Assembly (NCBI RefSeq): GCF_030269365.1
Contig: NZ_BSTF01000007.1
Location: forward strand, 124,001-188,000
Length of the DNA: 64,000 nucleotides
Origin: Lentzea sp. NBRC 102530
GTDB lineage: Bacteria > Actinomycetota > Actinomycetes > Mycobacteriales > Pseudonocardiaceae
Reading direction: 5' to 3'
A program made the position numbers and the translations under genes. Under the pieces are notes generated by a model. The model was not told where the DNA came from and did no database searches. It saw nothing but the letters and a program-made list of their open reading frames with translations. How positions within the stretch are numbered: position 1 is the first letter of the stretch; every line of letters begins with the position of its first letter. Positions 1 to 9,033 of this stretch are shown one piece after another.

Positions 1-1312
1 CCTCGGCGCCCAGGTGGAGCCCGGTCAGCCAGTCCTCGAACTCCTCGCGCACCAGCGGCACGGACGCCGCCTCGGCGCGGAAGCTCCGGTCGAACTCGGC
101 CGGCTGCGGCACGAGCTGGGCGGCGAGCAGGGTGATGTCGTCCTGGTGTCCGGTCACCCTGGTCAGCAGTTCGACGCTCTGGTCGCACACCCGGTCGACC
201 GCGAGCTCCTGCCGGCCGCGGAACGCCCGGTCGCCGGCCGCGGCGGACGCGACCCGCGCGAGTTCGACCGTGCTCTCCGCGGGTGTCCTCCCCGGACGTT
301 CCAGGACACCGTCGGTGTAGAGCAGGAACAGATCACCCTCAGCCAGTTCTTCCTTCACCACCACCGGTTCGGGGAACCCGGCACCGACGCCGAGCGGCCG
401 GTCCCCGGTGGTGCCGAGGAACCGCGCTTCGCCGGTCGCGGGGACGACCAGGGGCGGCGGGTGACCGGCGGCCGCGTACTCGACGACCCCGGTCGCGGGA
501 TCGAGCACGGCGACGCACACCGTGGCGGCACGGGCGGCGGGAATCCTGCGCGCCACGGCGTCGGCGGAGCGCAGAGCCGCCCGCAGGTCGCCGGTGGCGC
601 CGAGTCGTTCCGTGAGCACGACACCGAGTTGCCCCACCGTCGCCGACGCGGCCACGCCGTGTCCCACCACGTCCCCCACCACGAGGCCCAGCCTGCCGTT
701 CGGCAGCACCACGGCGTCGAACCAGTCACCGCCCGCGGCGGTGTCCACCACCGCCGGCAGGTAGCTCGCGGCGACCTGCACGCCGGGCAGCAGCGGCACG
801 GTCGACGGCAACAACTCCCGTTGCAGCGCGTCGATCCCGTCGCGAGCCTCGGTGTACCGGCGTTCGGCGCCGGCTGCGCGCCGCCGGTCACCGCGGCGTT
901 CGAGCACCCGGCCGGTGACGTCCACGGCGTCGGCGATGAACCCGTCGACCCGGCCGTCGGCGTCCCGGGTCGGGGTCAGGTTCCAGTCGATGTAGCACTC
1001 GCGGCGCTCCCCCAGGTCCGGCCGGTCGAACTGGGTCCGGAAGTCGCGCAGCGACTCCGCCTCGCCGGTCGCGTACACCCGGTCGGCGATCTCCCACGTC
1101 TGCTGGCCTTCGCCCTCGGCGAACGCCTCCCGCAGCGTCATCCCCACGAGCTCCGCGCGCCCGGTCCACGCGCGGTAGGCACCGGTGGCCGCGACGATCC
1201 TGTGCTCGGGTCCGGAGAAGGCGATCACCATGAGCGGCATGAGGTCGAACACCCGGCGCACCGCGTCCGCCGCACCGGCCCGCCCGCTGCCGTCGTCGTC
1301 GTTGTCGGCCAT
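1..1312 (-). CDS. PAS-SpoIIE/PP2C phosphatase, 3'-truncated by window edge
   Basis: Reading the minus strand from the ATG at 1312 gives an open frame of about 437 codons that leaves the window at base 1. Residues about 15-130 form a PAS-like sensor (FDLMPLMVIAF, then a TPTRDADGRVDGF segment). Residues about 150-390 form a SpoIIE-type PP2C phosphatase with the metal-binding GGDWFD and GDVVGHG motifs and the late TDGVLE and DDITLLA motifs. The last visible residues (FRAEAASVPLVREEFEDWL) look like the start of an anti-sigma HATPase domain. The expected role is dephosphorylating STAS anti-anti-sigma factors in a partner-switching stress pathway. That role is inferred from the family. The C-terminus and stop lie outside the window. 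Confidence 0.88.
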   Translation of the reverse strand, partial: MADNDDDGSGRAGAADAVRRVFDLMPLMVIAFSGPEHRIVAATGAYRAWTGRAELVGMTLREAFAEGEGQQTWEIADRVYATGEAESLRDFRTQFDRPDLGERRECYIDWNLTPTRDADGRVDGFIADAVDVTGRVLERRGDRRRAAGAERRYTEARDGIDALQRELLPSTVPLLPGVQVAASYLPAVVDTAAGGDWFDAVVLPNGRLGLVVGDVVGHGVAASATVGQLGVVLTERLGATGDLRAALRSADAVARRIPAARAATVCVAVLDPATGVVEYAAAGHPPPLVVPATGEARFLGTTGDRPLGVGAGFPEPVVVKEELAEGDLFLLYTDGVLERPGRTPAESTVELARVASAAAGDRAFRGRQELAVDRVCDQSVELLTRVTGHQDDITLLAAQLVPQPAEFDRSFRAEAASVPLVREEFEDWLTGLHLGAE

Positions 1313-1322
1313 CGGCTCTTCC

Positions 1323-2375
1323 TCAGCCCGCCGAAGCGTCGGCCGGGCGTTGCGCCAGACCCGAGTAGAGGCGCTCGAAGCACCTGCCGACGACACCCCA
1401 GGAGTGCCGGGCCGCGATCCGGTCCACGGCGGCGATCGCGCAGGACTCCAGGAACACCTCGTCCTTCAACACCTTCCGGAGCGTCTTGACCAGTTGTTTC
1501 AGGTCGTCCGACGCGACGAGCACGCCGGTCACCCCGTCGACCACGGCATCGGAGAGACCACCGACCTCGGTCGCCACCACCGGCGCGCCGCACGCCATGG
1601 CCTTCAACGGCGCGTCGTCCCACCACGTCTGCCGGGGCGCGAAGGCCGCCACGTCGGCGGAACGCAGCAACGCAGGCAGGTGCCGCCCGGCGTCCGGGCG
1701 GAGCACCCGAGTGCGGTTGTGCACGCCGAACCTGCGTGCCCACGCCTTCAGCTCGTTCGCCGCACGCGGGTCCGGCACGTCCGCGACCACCAGCTCCACG
1801 TCCTCCAGCAACGGCAGTGCGGCGACCAGATCGGCGACACCCCGGTGCGGCGGCGGATCCGCGATCGCGACGACGCGGTGGGCGAGGGTCCCGGGGGTGA
1901 TCTCGCCGTCGGGCCGGAAGACGCCGGTGTCGACACCGCGCGGAGCGACGACGATCCGCGGTCGCGGTATGCCGGCCGCGGCGAGGTCGAGGAGCTCCTG
2001 CTCGCAGCTCGCCACGACGAGCGCCGCCTCCTTGCCGATCAGGCGCTCCACGGTCGCCTGGCCGGAGTCCGGACTCACGCCGTGGAACGTCTGCACGACC
2101 GGGAGCGCCAGTCGTTGCGCCGCGAGCACCGACGCCAGCCCTGCCCTCCAGGAGTGCGCGTGGACGACGTCCGGCTGCGCCCACGACCACTCCTCCCGCA
2201 ACGACTCGACGAATTCGCCGAGGGCCGGGGACTCCGTTCCGCTCTCGGCGTCAGTCGCGTCCAGGACGTGCACGGTGACGTCGTGCCGCAACGCTGTCAA
2301 AGCAGCTGACAGGCCCGCTACGTGCTCGTGTTCCCAGGCGGGCAGTTCACGCGTCGACACCATCGCGATCTTCAT
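1323..2375 (-). CDS. GT4-type glycosyltransferase
   Basis: 350 aa GT-B glycosyltransferase beginning MKIAMVSTRELPAW. The N-terminal acceptor domain is followed by a C-terminal donor-binding region with APRGVDTGVF and the segment DDAPLKAMACGAPVVATEVG, which sits where GT4 enzymes carry the E-x7-E motif. The second half of that motif is degenerate here. The ATG at 2375 was chosen because it gives a family-like N-terminus and sits back to back with the divergent sensor kinase. The stop at 1323 lies 11 bp from the start of the PP2C gene on the same strand, so the two may be cotranscribed. The sugar donor and acceptor cannot be told. Its place inside a signalling island is unexplained. Confidence 0.85.
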   Translation of the reverse strand: MKIAMVSTRELPAWEHEHVAGLSAALTALRHDVTVHVLDATDAESGTESPALGEFVESLREEWSWAQPDVVHAHSWRAGLASVLAAQRLALPVVQTFHGVSPDSGQATVERLIGKEAALVVASCEQELLDLAAAGIPRPRIVVAPRGVDTGVFRPDGEITPGTLAHRVVAIADPPPHRGVADLVAALPLLEDVELVVADVPDPRAANELKAWARRFGVHNRTRVLRPDAGRHLPALLRSADVAAFAPRQTWWDDAPLKAMACGAPVVATEVGGLSDAVVDGVTGVLVASDDLKQLVKTLRKVLKDEVFLESCAIAAVDRIAARHSWGVVGRCFERLYSGLAQRPADASAG

Positions 2376-2441
2376 CTGTCCTCTTCCCGCTGCTGCGGTT
2401 GCCGTGGACGCGTCCGGCTTCCCGATCCCGTTGAGGTGCCC

Positions 2442-5312
2442 GTGGCCTCCCCGCCTGAAACACTCGACCCCGTGAACCCCGACGCCGCGCGCTACCAGGC
2501 GGTGCTGATCGGCGCCTCGCTCGGCGGCGCCGAGGCGCTGCAGGTGCTGCTCGGCGGCCTGCACACCGACCTGCCCGCCCCGATCGTGGTCGCCCAGCAC
2601 CTCGGTCCCGGGGTGAGCCACCTCCCCACGATCCTGAACCGGGTGTCGCGGCACCCGGTCCTGTGGGCCGAGGACGGCCAGGTCACCGCGCCCGGCCACG
2701 TGTACCTGTGTCCGGGACGGACGCTGGTGCGCCTGGAACCCGACGGCACGCTCACCGTGCAGCCCAAACCGGGCAGGTCATCGCTGGGCCAGGTCGACGA
2801 CCTCTTCTGCGCCGCCGCGACCTCCCTGGGCCCGCAGGTGCTCGCGCTGGTGCTGACCGGGCTGGGCAGCGACGGCACCGCCGGCGCCGTGGCGGTGCGG
2901 CAGGCCGGTGGCACGGTGATCGTGCAGGACGAACACACCGCGACCGCGTTCGGCATGCCCTCGGCCGTCATCACCGCGGGCGCGGCGGACCTGGTGCTGC
3001 CGTTGGGAGAACTGCCCGACCTGCTGGACCGGGTGGTCGGGTGCGGTCGCCCGGTGCCCACCCCCGGCGTGCGGGCGAGCGAGGCGATGTTCGCCGCGGG
3101 AGGCCGGGTCGGCCGGCTGATGAGCACCCTCGACTGGGGCGCCACCTCGCTCGGTCCGGTCGAGCGGTGGCCTGCGGCACTGCGCGAGACCCTGGCGGTG
3201 GTGCTGGCCAGCCCGGTGCCGATGGACCTGATGTGGGGACCGGACCTGCTGCAGCTGTACAACGACGCCTACAGCGACATCATCCGCGAACGCCACCCCG
3301 AGGCGCTGGGACGGTCGGTGTACCGGGTGTGGCCCGACGCCGAGGCGACGTTCGGCCCGGTGCTGCGCCAGGTCCTCGACACCGGGACGGCCGTGCGCCT
3401 GGTCGACCAGCCCTTCGTGGTGAACCGGTCCGGGCACCTGGAGGAGGTGTTCGCGACCGTCGCCTACAGCCCGGTCCGCCACGAGGGCGAGGTCGCCGGG
3501 GTGCTCGCCACCCTGGTCGAGACGACGGACCAGGTCCGCGACGCCCGGCGCCTGGCCACGCTGCACCGCCTCGCCGCCACCGCGCGCCAGGCGAACGACA
3601 CCACGTCCGACCAGGAGGTCTGCGAGTGGCTGATGCGCGCGCTGACAGCCAACTCGCAGGACGTCCCGTTCGCCCTCGTCTACCTGGTCGAGGGACGTGG
3701 CGCGCGGGCACACCTGGCCGCCTCCACCGGTCTGGCCGCCGACAGCCCCGCGCTCGACCCCCTCGTCACCCCCGGCCGGCCGTCGGTCTGGCCGCTGCAC
3801 GCGTGCCTGCGCGAGGCGGCACCCCAGGTCGTGGAGGACCTGGACACCCGGTTCCCCGACCTCGTGTCCGGTACCTGGGCGGAACCCCCGCACACGGCGG
3901 TCGTCCTGCCCGTCGGCCCGGTGCGCGACGGCGTGCCCGCCGCCCTGCTCGTCCTCGGCGTCAACTCCCACGCCCCGCTCGACGAGGGCTACCACCGGTT
4001 CTTCGACCTCGTCACCGAACGGGTGGCGGCCACCCTGGCCGCGGCGCGGACCCATCGCGAGCAGCAACGGCAGGTGACCGCCCTCGGCGAGCTCAACCGG
4101 GCCAAGACCACGTTCTTCGCCAACATCAGCCACGAGTTCCGCACGCCGCTGACGTTGTTGCTGCTGCCGCTGGAGGAACAGCTCACCGCCCTGCCTCCCG
4201 AGCACCTCGACACCGCGCGCATCGCCCACCGCAACGCGCTGCGCCTGCTGCGGCTGGTCAACACGCTGCTCGCCTTCGCCGAACTCGAGGAGGGCCGCGG
4301 AACTCCGTCGTTCGAGGACGTCGACGACCTGGCCGCGCTGACCGAGGAGCTCGCGGAGGTGTTCCGCCCCGCGGTCGAACGGGCGGGACTGCGGCTCGTG
4401 ACCGACTGTCCACCGCTCGGCAGGCAGGTGCGGCTGGACCCCGGCATGTGGCAGACCGTCGTGCTCAACCTGCTCTCCAACGCGCTCAAGCACACGTTCA
4501 CCGGGTCGATCACCGTCGCGCTGCGCGCGCAGCGAGGCCACGTCGAGCTCGCCGTGACCGACACCGGAACGGGCATCGACGCCGCCGAGATCCCCCACCT
4601 GTTCACCCGCTTCCACCGGATCGAAGGCGCGCGGGCGCGCAGCAGGGAGGGATCGGGCATCGGTCTGGCGCTGGTCCGCCAGCTCGTGTCCTGGCACCAC
4701 GGCAGCGTGCGGGTGCGCAGCGTTCCCGGCACCGGCAGCACGTTCACCGTGTGGGTGCCGTTCGTCCGGGCCCGGCACGAACACGACCGTCCCGCCCGCG
4801 TCCAGGCCGACACGTCGGCACGCGCGCGGCAGGCGTTCGCCGAGGAGGCAGAGTCCTGGCTCGCGAGCGATTCGTACCTTGTGGACGATCACGCCCCGCG
4901 ACCCGGACCACGAGCCGGGGTGCTCGTCGTCGACGACAACGCCGACATGCGCAACTACCTGCGACACCTGTTGCAGGACAGCTACGACGTGCACACCGCG
5001 AGCACCGGCGAGGAGGCGCTGGACCGGCTGGACCACCACCGGGTCGACCTCATCATCAGCGATGTCGTGCTGCCCCACCTGGACGGGGTGCGGCTCATCG
5101 AGCACGTGCGCGCCGATCCCGCGCTGCGCGGCACCCCGATCATCCTGCTGACCGCGCTCGGCACGAGACCGCAGACGGTGCGGGGCCTCGCCGGCGGCGC
5201 TCACGACTACCTGGTCAAACCGTTCGCGGCGAAGGAACTCCTCGCCCGCGTCGAGGCCCAGCTGGCACTGCGCCGAGTCCGCACCGCCGCCGCCGAACGG
5301 CCCGCCACGTGA
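2442..5312 (+). CDS. CheB-PAS-GAF-histidine kinase-receiver hybrid
   Basis: About 956 aa multidomain sensor. Residues about 18-195 form a CheB methylesterase domain with the triad positions in GASLGG (Ser26), VVAQHLGP and LTGLGSDGT. A PAS-like region follows at about 215-365 and a GAF-like region at about 380-535. The HisKA domain contains SHEFRTPLT (His564). The HATPase domain has NLLSNALKHT, DTGTGI and GSGIGLALV, and the C-terminal receiver has VLVVDDNADM and SDVVLPHLDG (Asp874). The GTG at 2442 is preceded by GAGG; a GTG at 2472 is an alternative. The expected activities are autophosphorylation and phosphotransfer to its own receiver. The fused CheB may act on a non-chemoreceptor target, which is inferred. 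Confidence 0.9.
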   Translation: MASPPETLDPVNPDAARYQAVLIGASLGGAEALQVLLGGLHTDLPAPIVVAQHLGPGVSHLPTILNRVSRHPVLWAEDGQVTAPGHVYLCPGRTLVRLEPDGTLTVQPKPGRSSLGQVDDLFCAAATSLGPQVLALVLTGLGSDGTAGAVAVRQAGGTVIVQDEHTATAFGMPSAVITAGAADLVLPLGELPDLLDRVVGCGRPVPTPGVRASEAMFAAGGRVGRLMSTLDWGATSLGPVERWPAALRETLAVVLASPVPMDLMWGPDLLQLYNDAYSDIIRERHPEALGRSVYRVWPDAEATFGPVLRQVLDTGTAVRLVDQPFVVNRSGHLEEVFATVAYSPVRHEGEVAGVLATLVETTDQVRDARRLATLHRLAATARQANDTTSDQEVCEWLMRALTANSQDVPFALVYLVEGRGARAHLAASTGLAADSPALDPLVTPGRPSVWPLHACLREAAPQVVEDLDTRFPDLVSGTWAEPPHTAVVLPVGPVRDGVPAALLVLGVNSHAPLDEGYHRFFDLVTERVAATLAAARTHREQQRQVTALGELNRAKTTFFANISHEFRTPLTLLLLPLEEQLTALPPEHLDTARIAHRNALRLLRLVNTLLAFAELEEGRGTPSFEDVDDLAALTEELAEVFRPAVERAGLRLVTDCPPLGRQVRLDPGMWQTVVLNLLSNALKHTFTGSITVALRAQRGHVELAVTDTGTGIDAAEIPHLFTRFHRIEGARARSREGSGIGLALVRQLVSWHHGSVRVRSVPGTGSTFTVWVPFVRARHEHDRPARVQADTSARARQAFAEEAESWLASDSYLVDDHAPRPGPRAGVLVVDDNADMRNYLRHLLQDSYDVHTASTGEEALDRLDHHRVDLIISDVVLPHLDGVRLIEHVRADPALRGTPIILLTALGTRPQTVRGLAGGAHDYLVKPFAAKELLARVEAQLALRRVRTAAAERPAT

Positions 5313-5376
5313 TCTCGGCGTGTGACCGCCGGGCCCAGGGGTACCCGGCCTGGAACCACACGAGTGAGGAGCCGCG

Positions 5377-6375
5377 GTGCACAGGCAGCTGGTGGTCGTC
5401 GGTGCCTCCGCCGGTGGGGTGGAGGCGCTGCAGACGTTCGTCTCCGCCCTCCCCGCCGACCTGCCCGCCGCCGTGGTGGTCGTGCTGCACATCCCCGCGG
5501 GAGGCCCGTCGGCGCTGCCCGCGATCCTGGCGCGGTGGGGCGCCCTGCCCGTCACCGCGGTGCACGACGGCATGCCCCTGCGACGGGGCCGGATCCACGT
5601 GGCCCCGCCCAACCACCACACCGTGGTCCAGGACGGCGTGCTGCGGTTGTCCAAGGGCCCCACGGAGAACGGGCACCGGCCCGCGGTCAACGTGTTGTTC
5701 CGCTCGGCCGCGCTGGTCGCGGGGCCCGCTGTGATCGGGGTGGTGCTCTCCGGGACCCTCGACGACGGCACCGCCGGGATGGCCGCGATCAAGAACAGGG
5801 GCGGCCTGGCACTGGTGCAGTCGCCCGAGGAGGCGTTCTACTCGGGGATGCCGGAGAGCGTGTTGCGGCACGTCGCCGTCGACCACGTCGCCCCGGCCGC
5901 CGAGCTCGGCGCGGTGGTCGCCCGGTGTCTCGGCGAGGACGTGGACGTCGAGGAGGCTCCGGTCGCGGGGGTCCTGCGACTGGAGGTCGGGGTGGCGAGT
6001 GACGACGCGGGACCGGACTTCGGCGAGATCCCCCGGCACGGCAGGACGACGACGTTCACCTGTCCCGACTGCTCGGGCTCGCTCGTCGAGCTTCCGGCCC
6101 AGGGTGGCCAGTACCGGTGTCTCGTCGGCCACGGCTGGACACCGGAAGCACTGCTCGACGCCTACGACGGCGGGCTGGAGCGCGCGTTGTGGATGGCGTT
6201 GCGCACGCTGGAGGAGAAAACCGCACTCGCCCGGCGGATGGCGTCGCACTCGCGGCAGTCGGGCCGTGATCTCGTCGCCGCGCGGTACGACAACCAGGAG
6301 GCGGAAGCGCTGGCGGCCGCTACCGTGCTGCGCAAACACCTGCTCGGGCCGCTACGGGAAGAGACCGACGCATGA
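5377..6375 (+). CDS. Stand-alone CheB-like protein-glutamate methylesterase
   Basis: 332 aa. Residues 1-190 are a CheB catalytic domain with Ser11 in GASAGG, His38 in VVLHIP and Asp130 in SGTLDDGTAG, so the Ser-His-Asp triad is intact. There is no N-terminal receiver, unlike classical CheB. A C-terminal extension carries a zinc-ribbon-like CPDC...C...H stretch (about residues 225-255) and a helical tail, typical of CheB paralogues found in multisensor clusters. The GTG start at 5377 follows a GTGAGGAG ribosome-binding site. The gene ends in an ATGA overlap with the next one, so the two are translationally coupled. Methyl-ester or glutamine hydrolysis is the family activity; the target is unknown because no methyl-accepting protein is encoded nearby. 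Confidence 0.9.
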   Translation: MHRQLVVVGASAGGVEALQTFVSALPADLPAAVVVVLHIPAGGPSALPAILARWGALPVTAVHDGMPLRRGRIHVAPPNHHTVVQDGVLRLSKGPTENGHRPAVNVLFRSAALVAGPAVIGVVLSGTLDDGTAGMAAIKNRGGLALVQSPEEAFYSGMPESVLRHVAVDHVAPAAELGAVVARCLGEDVDVEEAPVAGVLRLEVGVASDDAGPDFGEIPRHGRTTTFTCPDCSGSLVELPAQGGQYRCLVGHGWTPEALLDAYDGGLERALWMALRTLEEKTALARRMASHSRQSGRDLVAARYDNQEAEALAAATVLRKHLLGPLREETDA

Positions 6376-7115
6376 CCGGTGTCAGAGTCGAGACGACCGA
6401 CCTCGACGGCGTGGCCGTGGCGACCCCCGAGGGCACGCTGGACCTGGCGTCCTACCCCCGCCTGCGCGACGACCTGCTCAAACTCGCGGTGGGGGCACCG
6501 GCCGCGCTGGTGGTCCGACTCGGCCCCGGCTTCACGGCACCCAGCCGGGCGATGCTGTCCGTCTTCACCACGGTCTGGATGAGGATCTCCCAGTGGCCCG
6601 GCATCCCGGTGGTGCTCGCCGCCGAGACCGAACTGCACCGGCACGACCTCAAGCGTTCCGGAGTGTCCCGCCACGTCCTCACCACGACCGATCTCGGCTC
6701 CGCGCTCGACCGCGCCGCGGAACCCCCGCTCCGCCGCTACCGGCGGCTGAGCCTGCCGAAGTCGTTGGTGGCCGCCCTGCTGGCACGGGAGGAGGTGCGC
6801 CAGGCCTGTGCGGAATGGCAGCTGCCCGCTCTGGTGGACGACGCCCTGGTCGTGGTCAGCGAACTCGTCGAGAACGCGGTCCGGCACGCCGGGTCGGAGC
6901 CCGTCCTGCGCATCGAACTCCGGCCCAGCGGCCTGTCCCTCGCCGTCCACGACGGCGATCCCGCTCCCGCGGTGCTGACCGCCTCGCAATCCGGGGTGCC
7001 CGGCCACCGCGGGCTGGAACTGGTCGACAGGCTGTGCGTCGCCTGGGGCACCACGCCGTCCCCGGACGGGGGCAAGATCGTGTGGGCCGTGCTGGGCCTC
7101 CGGCCGAAGCGGTAG
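6372..7115 (+). CDS. STAS-HATPase fusion, partner-switching regulator
   Basis: 247 aa. The N-terminal ~110 residues resemble a STAS anti-anti-sigma domain (TPEGTLDLASYPRLRDDLL). The position where STAS proteins carry the phospho-Ser reads TAPSRAML. The C-terminal ~120 residues are an RsbW-like HATPase with the N-box VVSELVENAVRHAG, the later VHDGDP and a G2-like GHRGLELVDRL segment. Fusion of an antagonist-like and a kinase-like module in one chain suggests a self-contained partner switch. The ATG overlaps the stop of cheB by four bases and the stop lies 10 bp before the CheR gene, so this is the middle of an operon. The cognate sigma factor is not identifiable here. Confidence 0.85.
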   Translation: MTGVRVETTDLDGVAVATPEGTLDLASYPRLRDDLLKLAVGAPAALVVRLGPGFTAPSRAMLSVFTTVWMRISQWPGIPVVLAAETELHRHDLKRSGVSRHVLTTTDLGSALDRAAEPPLRRYRRLSLPKSLVAALLAREEVRQACAEWQLPALVDDALVVVSELVENAVRHAGSEPVLRIELRPSGLSLAVHDGDPAPAVLTASQSGVPGHRGLELVDRLCVAWGTTPSPDGGKIVWAVLGLRPKR

Positions 7116-7125
7116 GTTTTCGCCC

Positions 7126-8979
7126 GTGAACGACCGGCACCCGGCACCCGACCAGGACTTCGAGGAAGTGCTCCTCTACCTCAAGGAGTCACGCGGCTTC
7201 GACTTCACCGGTTACAAGCGCACGAGCCTGCAACGGCGGGTGCGACACCGGATGAGCCAGGTCGGCATCGAGTCCTACGCCGACTACATCGACCAGTTGC
7301 AGGTCAACGCCGACGAGTTCAGCGCGTTGTTCAACACGATCCTGATCAACGTGACGGGCTTCTTCCGCGATCCTGAAGCGTGGACGTACCTGCGCGAGGA
7401 CGTCATCCCGACACTGCTCGCCGAACGCGGACCGGACACCCCGATCCGGGTGTGGAGCGCCGGCTGCGCCTCCGGCGAGGAGGCCTACAGCCTCGCGATC
7501 GCGCTCGCCGAGGCGCTCGGCACCGACCGGTTCCGGCAGCAGGTGAAGATCTACGCCACCGACGTCGACGACGAGGCCCTGACCCAGGCCCGGCTCGCGA
7601 GCTACACCGACCGCGACCTGCAGGCGGTGCCCAGCGAGCTCACCGCCGAGTACTTCGAGCACCAGAACGGGCGCTACAGCTTCCGCAAGGACCTGCGCCG
7701 CTCGATCATCTTCGGCCGCAACGACCTCGTGCAGGACGCGCCGATCTCACGGATAGACCTCCTGGTGTGCCGCAACACGTTGATGTACTTCAACCAGGAG
7801 ACCCAGGCCAAGATCCTCGGCCGGTTCCACTTCGCGCTGGCACCGAAGGGCGTGCTGTTCCTGGGCAAGGCCGAGATGCTGCTGAGCCACAGCCGCATCT
7901 TCGACCCCATCGACCTCAAGCGGCGCATCTTCCGCAAGGCGCCCAACGGACCGGGCAACCCGAGCAGCTTCGTCTCCTACCAGATGGTGCACGATCGCAG
8001 GGTGGACGTCGCCGGCATCGACGAGCTTCGCGAGCACGCGTTCTCCGCGAGTCCGGTCGCGCAGGTGGTCGTGACCGAGGACGACGTGGTGGCGCTCGCG
8101 AACCAGCAGGCGCAGACCACGTTCGGGCTCACGCCCAAGGACACCGGCAGGCCGCTGCGCGACCTCGACCTCTCCTACCGCCCGGTCGAGCTGCGCGGGT
8201 ACGTCGAGCAGGCCCGGCTGGAGCGCAAGTCGCTGCGCATCAAGGACGTCGAGTGGCTGCGGTCTCCCGGTGAGTCGCTGTGGTTCGAGATCCACGTCAA
8301 CCCCCTGATCGGCACCGACAACACCGTCCTGGGCGTCTCCGTCGTCTTCCACGACGTGACGGCCGCCCGCAGGCTCCTGGAGGACCTGGAGTTCGCGAAC
8401 CGCCAACTCGAGTCCGCCTACGAAGAACTCCAGTCCACCAACGAGGAACTGGAGACCACCAACGAGGAGCTCCAGTCCACCGTGGAGGAGCTGGAGACGA
8501 CGAACGAGGAGCTCCAGTCCACCAACGAGGAACTGGAGACCATGAACGAGGAGCTGCAGTCGACCAACGACGAGCTCCAGACCATCAACGACACCCTGCG
8601 CGAACGCAGCTCCGAACTCGACCAGGTCAACGAGTTCCTCGAGTCCATCCTCACCTCGCTGCGCGCCGGCGTCGTCGTGCTCGACCTGGAGATGCGCGTG
8701 CTCGCCTGGAACCGCGGTGCCGAGGAGCTGTGGGGCGTGCGCCGCGACGAGGCCGAGGGCGAGCACCTGCTCAACCTCGACATCGGCCTGCCCGTGGCCG
8801 ACCTCCGGCCGATCGTGCGGTCGGCGCTGACCGACCCCGCGTTCATCGACGAGGTCAAGCTGGCGGCGGTGAACCGGCGCGGGCGCGAGGTCGTCATCCG
8901 CGTGGTGTGCAGTTCGTTGCGGGGCAACGGCGGCGAGCCCGGCGGCGCGATCCTGGTGATGGAGCAGCAGAACGACTGA
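7126..8979 (+). CDS. CheR methyltransferase with two PAS domains and coiled coil
   Basis: 617 aa from GTG 7126. Residues 1-275 are a CheR-type SAM methyltransferase (YLKESRGFDFTGYKR, RVWSAGCASGEEAYS as motif I, later LLVCRNTLMYF). A PAS-like domain spans about 290-400. Residues about 413-500 are a long charged coiled coil built of seven-residue units of the ELQSTNE / ELETTNE type, and a second PAS domain closes the protein. This CheR-PAS-coiled-coil arrangement is well known from CheB-CheR hybrid sensors. Here CheB and CheR are separate genes in one operon. Glutamate methylation of an unidentified partner is the family-based expectation. In-frame repetition makes the coiled-coil segment prone to copy-number change. 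Confidence 0.92.
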   Translation: MNDRHPAPDQDFEEVLLYLKESRGFDFTGYKRTSLQRRVRHRMSQVGIESYADYIDQLQVNADEFSALFNTILINVTGFFRDPEAWTYLREDVIPTLLAERGPDTPIRVWSAGCASGEEAYSLAIALAEALGTDRFRQQVKIYATDVDDEALTQARLASYTDRDLQAVPSELTAEYFEHQNGRYSFRKDLRRSIIFGRNDLVQDAPISRIDLLVCRNTLMYFNQETQAKILGRFHFALAPKGVLFLGKAEMLLSHSRIFDPIDLKRRIFRKAPNGPGNPSSFVSYQMVHDRRVDVAGIDELREHAFSASPVAQVVVTEDDVVALANQQAQTTFGLTPKDTGRPLRDLDLSYRPVELRGYVEQARLERKSLRIKDVEWLRSPGESLWFEIHVNPLIGTDNTVLGVSVVFHDVTAARRLLEDLEFANRQLESAYEELQSTNEELETTNEELQSTVEELETTNEELQSTNEELETMNEELQSTNDELQTINDTLRERSSELDQVNEFLESILTSLRAGVVVLDLEMRVLAWNRGAEELWGVRRDEAEGEHLLNLDIGLPVADLRPIVRSALTDPAFIDEVKLAAVNRRGREVVIRVVCSSLRGNGGEPGGAILVMEQQND

Positions 8980-9033
8980 CCGGCCGTTCCGCGAAGGTGC
9001 ACGCCGCGCGGGACCACGGCGACATCGGCCGGC

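Noticed and set aside
2663-5792. Very long open frames on both strands over the sensor-kinase gene
   Set aside because: They are rich in Arg, Pro, Gly and Ala with no domain signatures. High third-position G/C suppresses stops in the other frames. The CheB-kinase frame has clear motifs.
8980-9033. Intrinsic terminator between the convergent cheR and PP2C genes
   Set aside because: The CCGGCCG/CGGCCGG arms are about 40 bp apart with no T run, so a terminator hairpin is not convincing.
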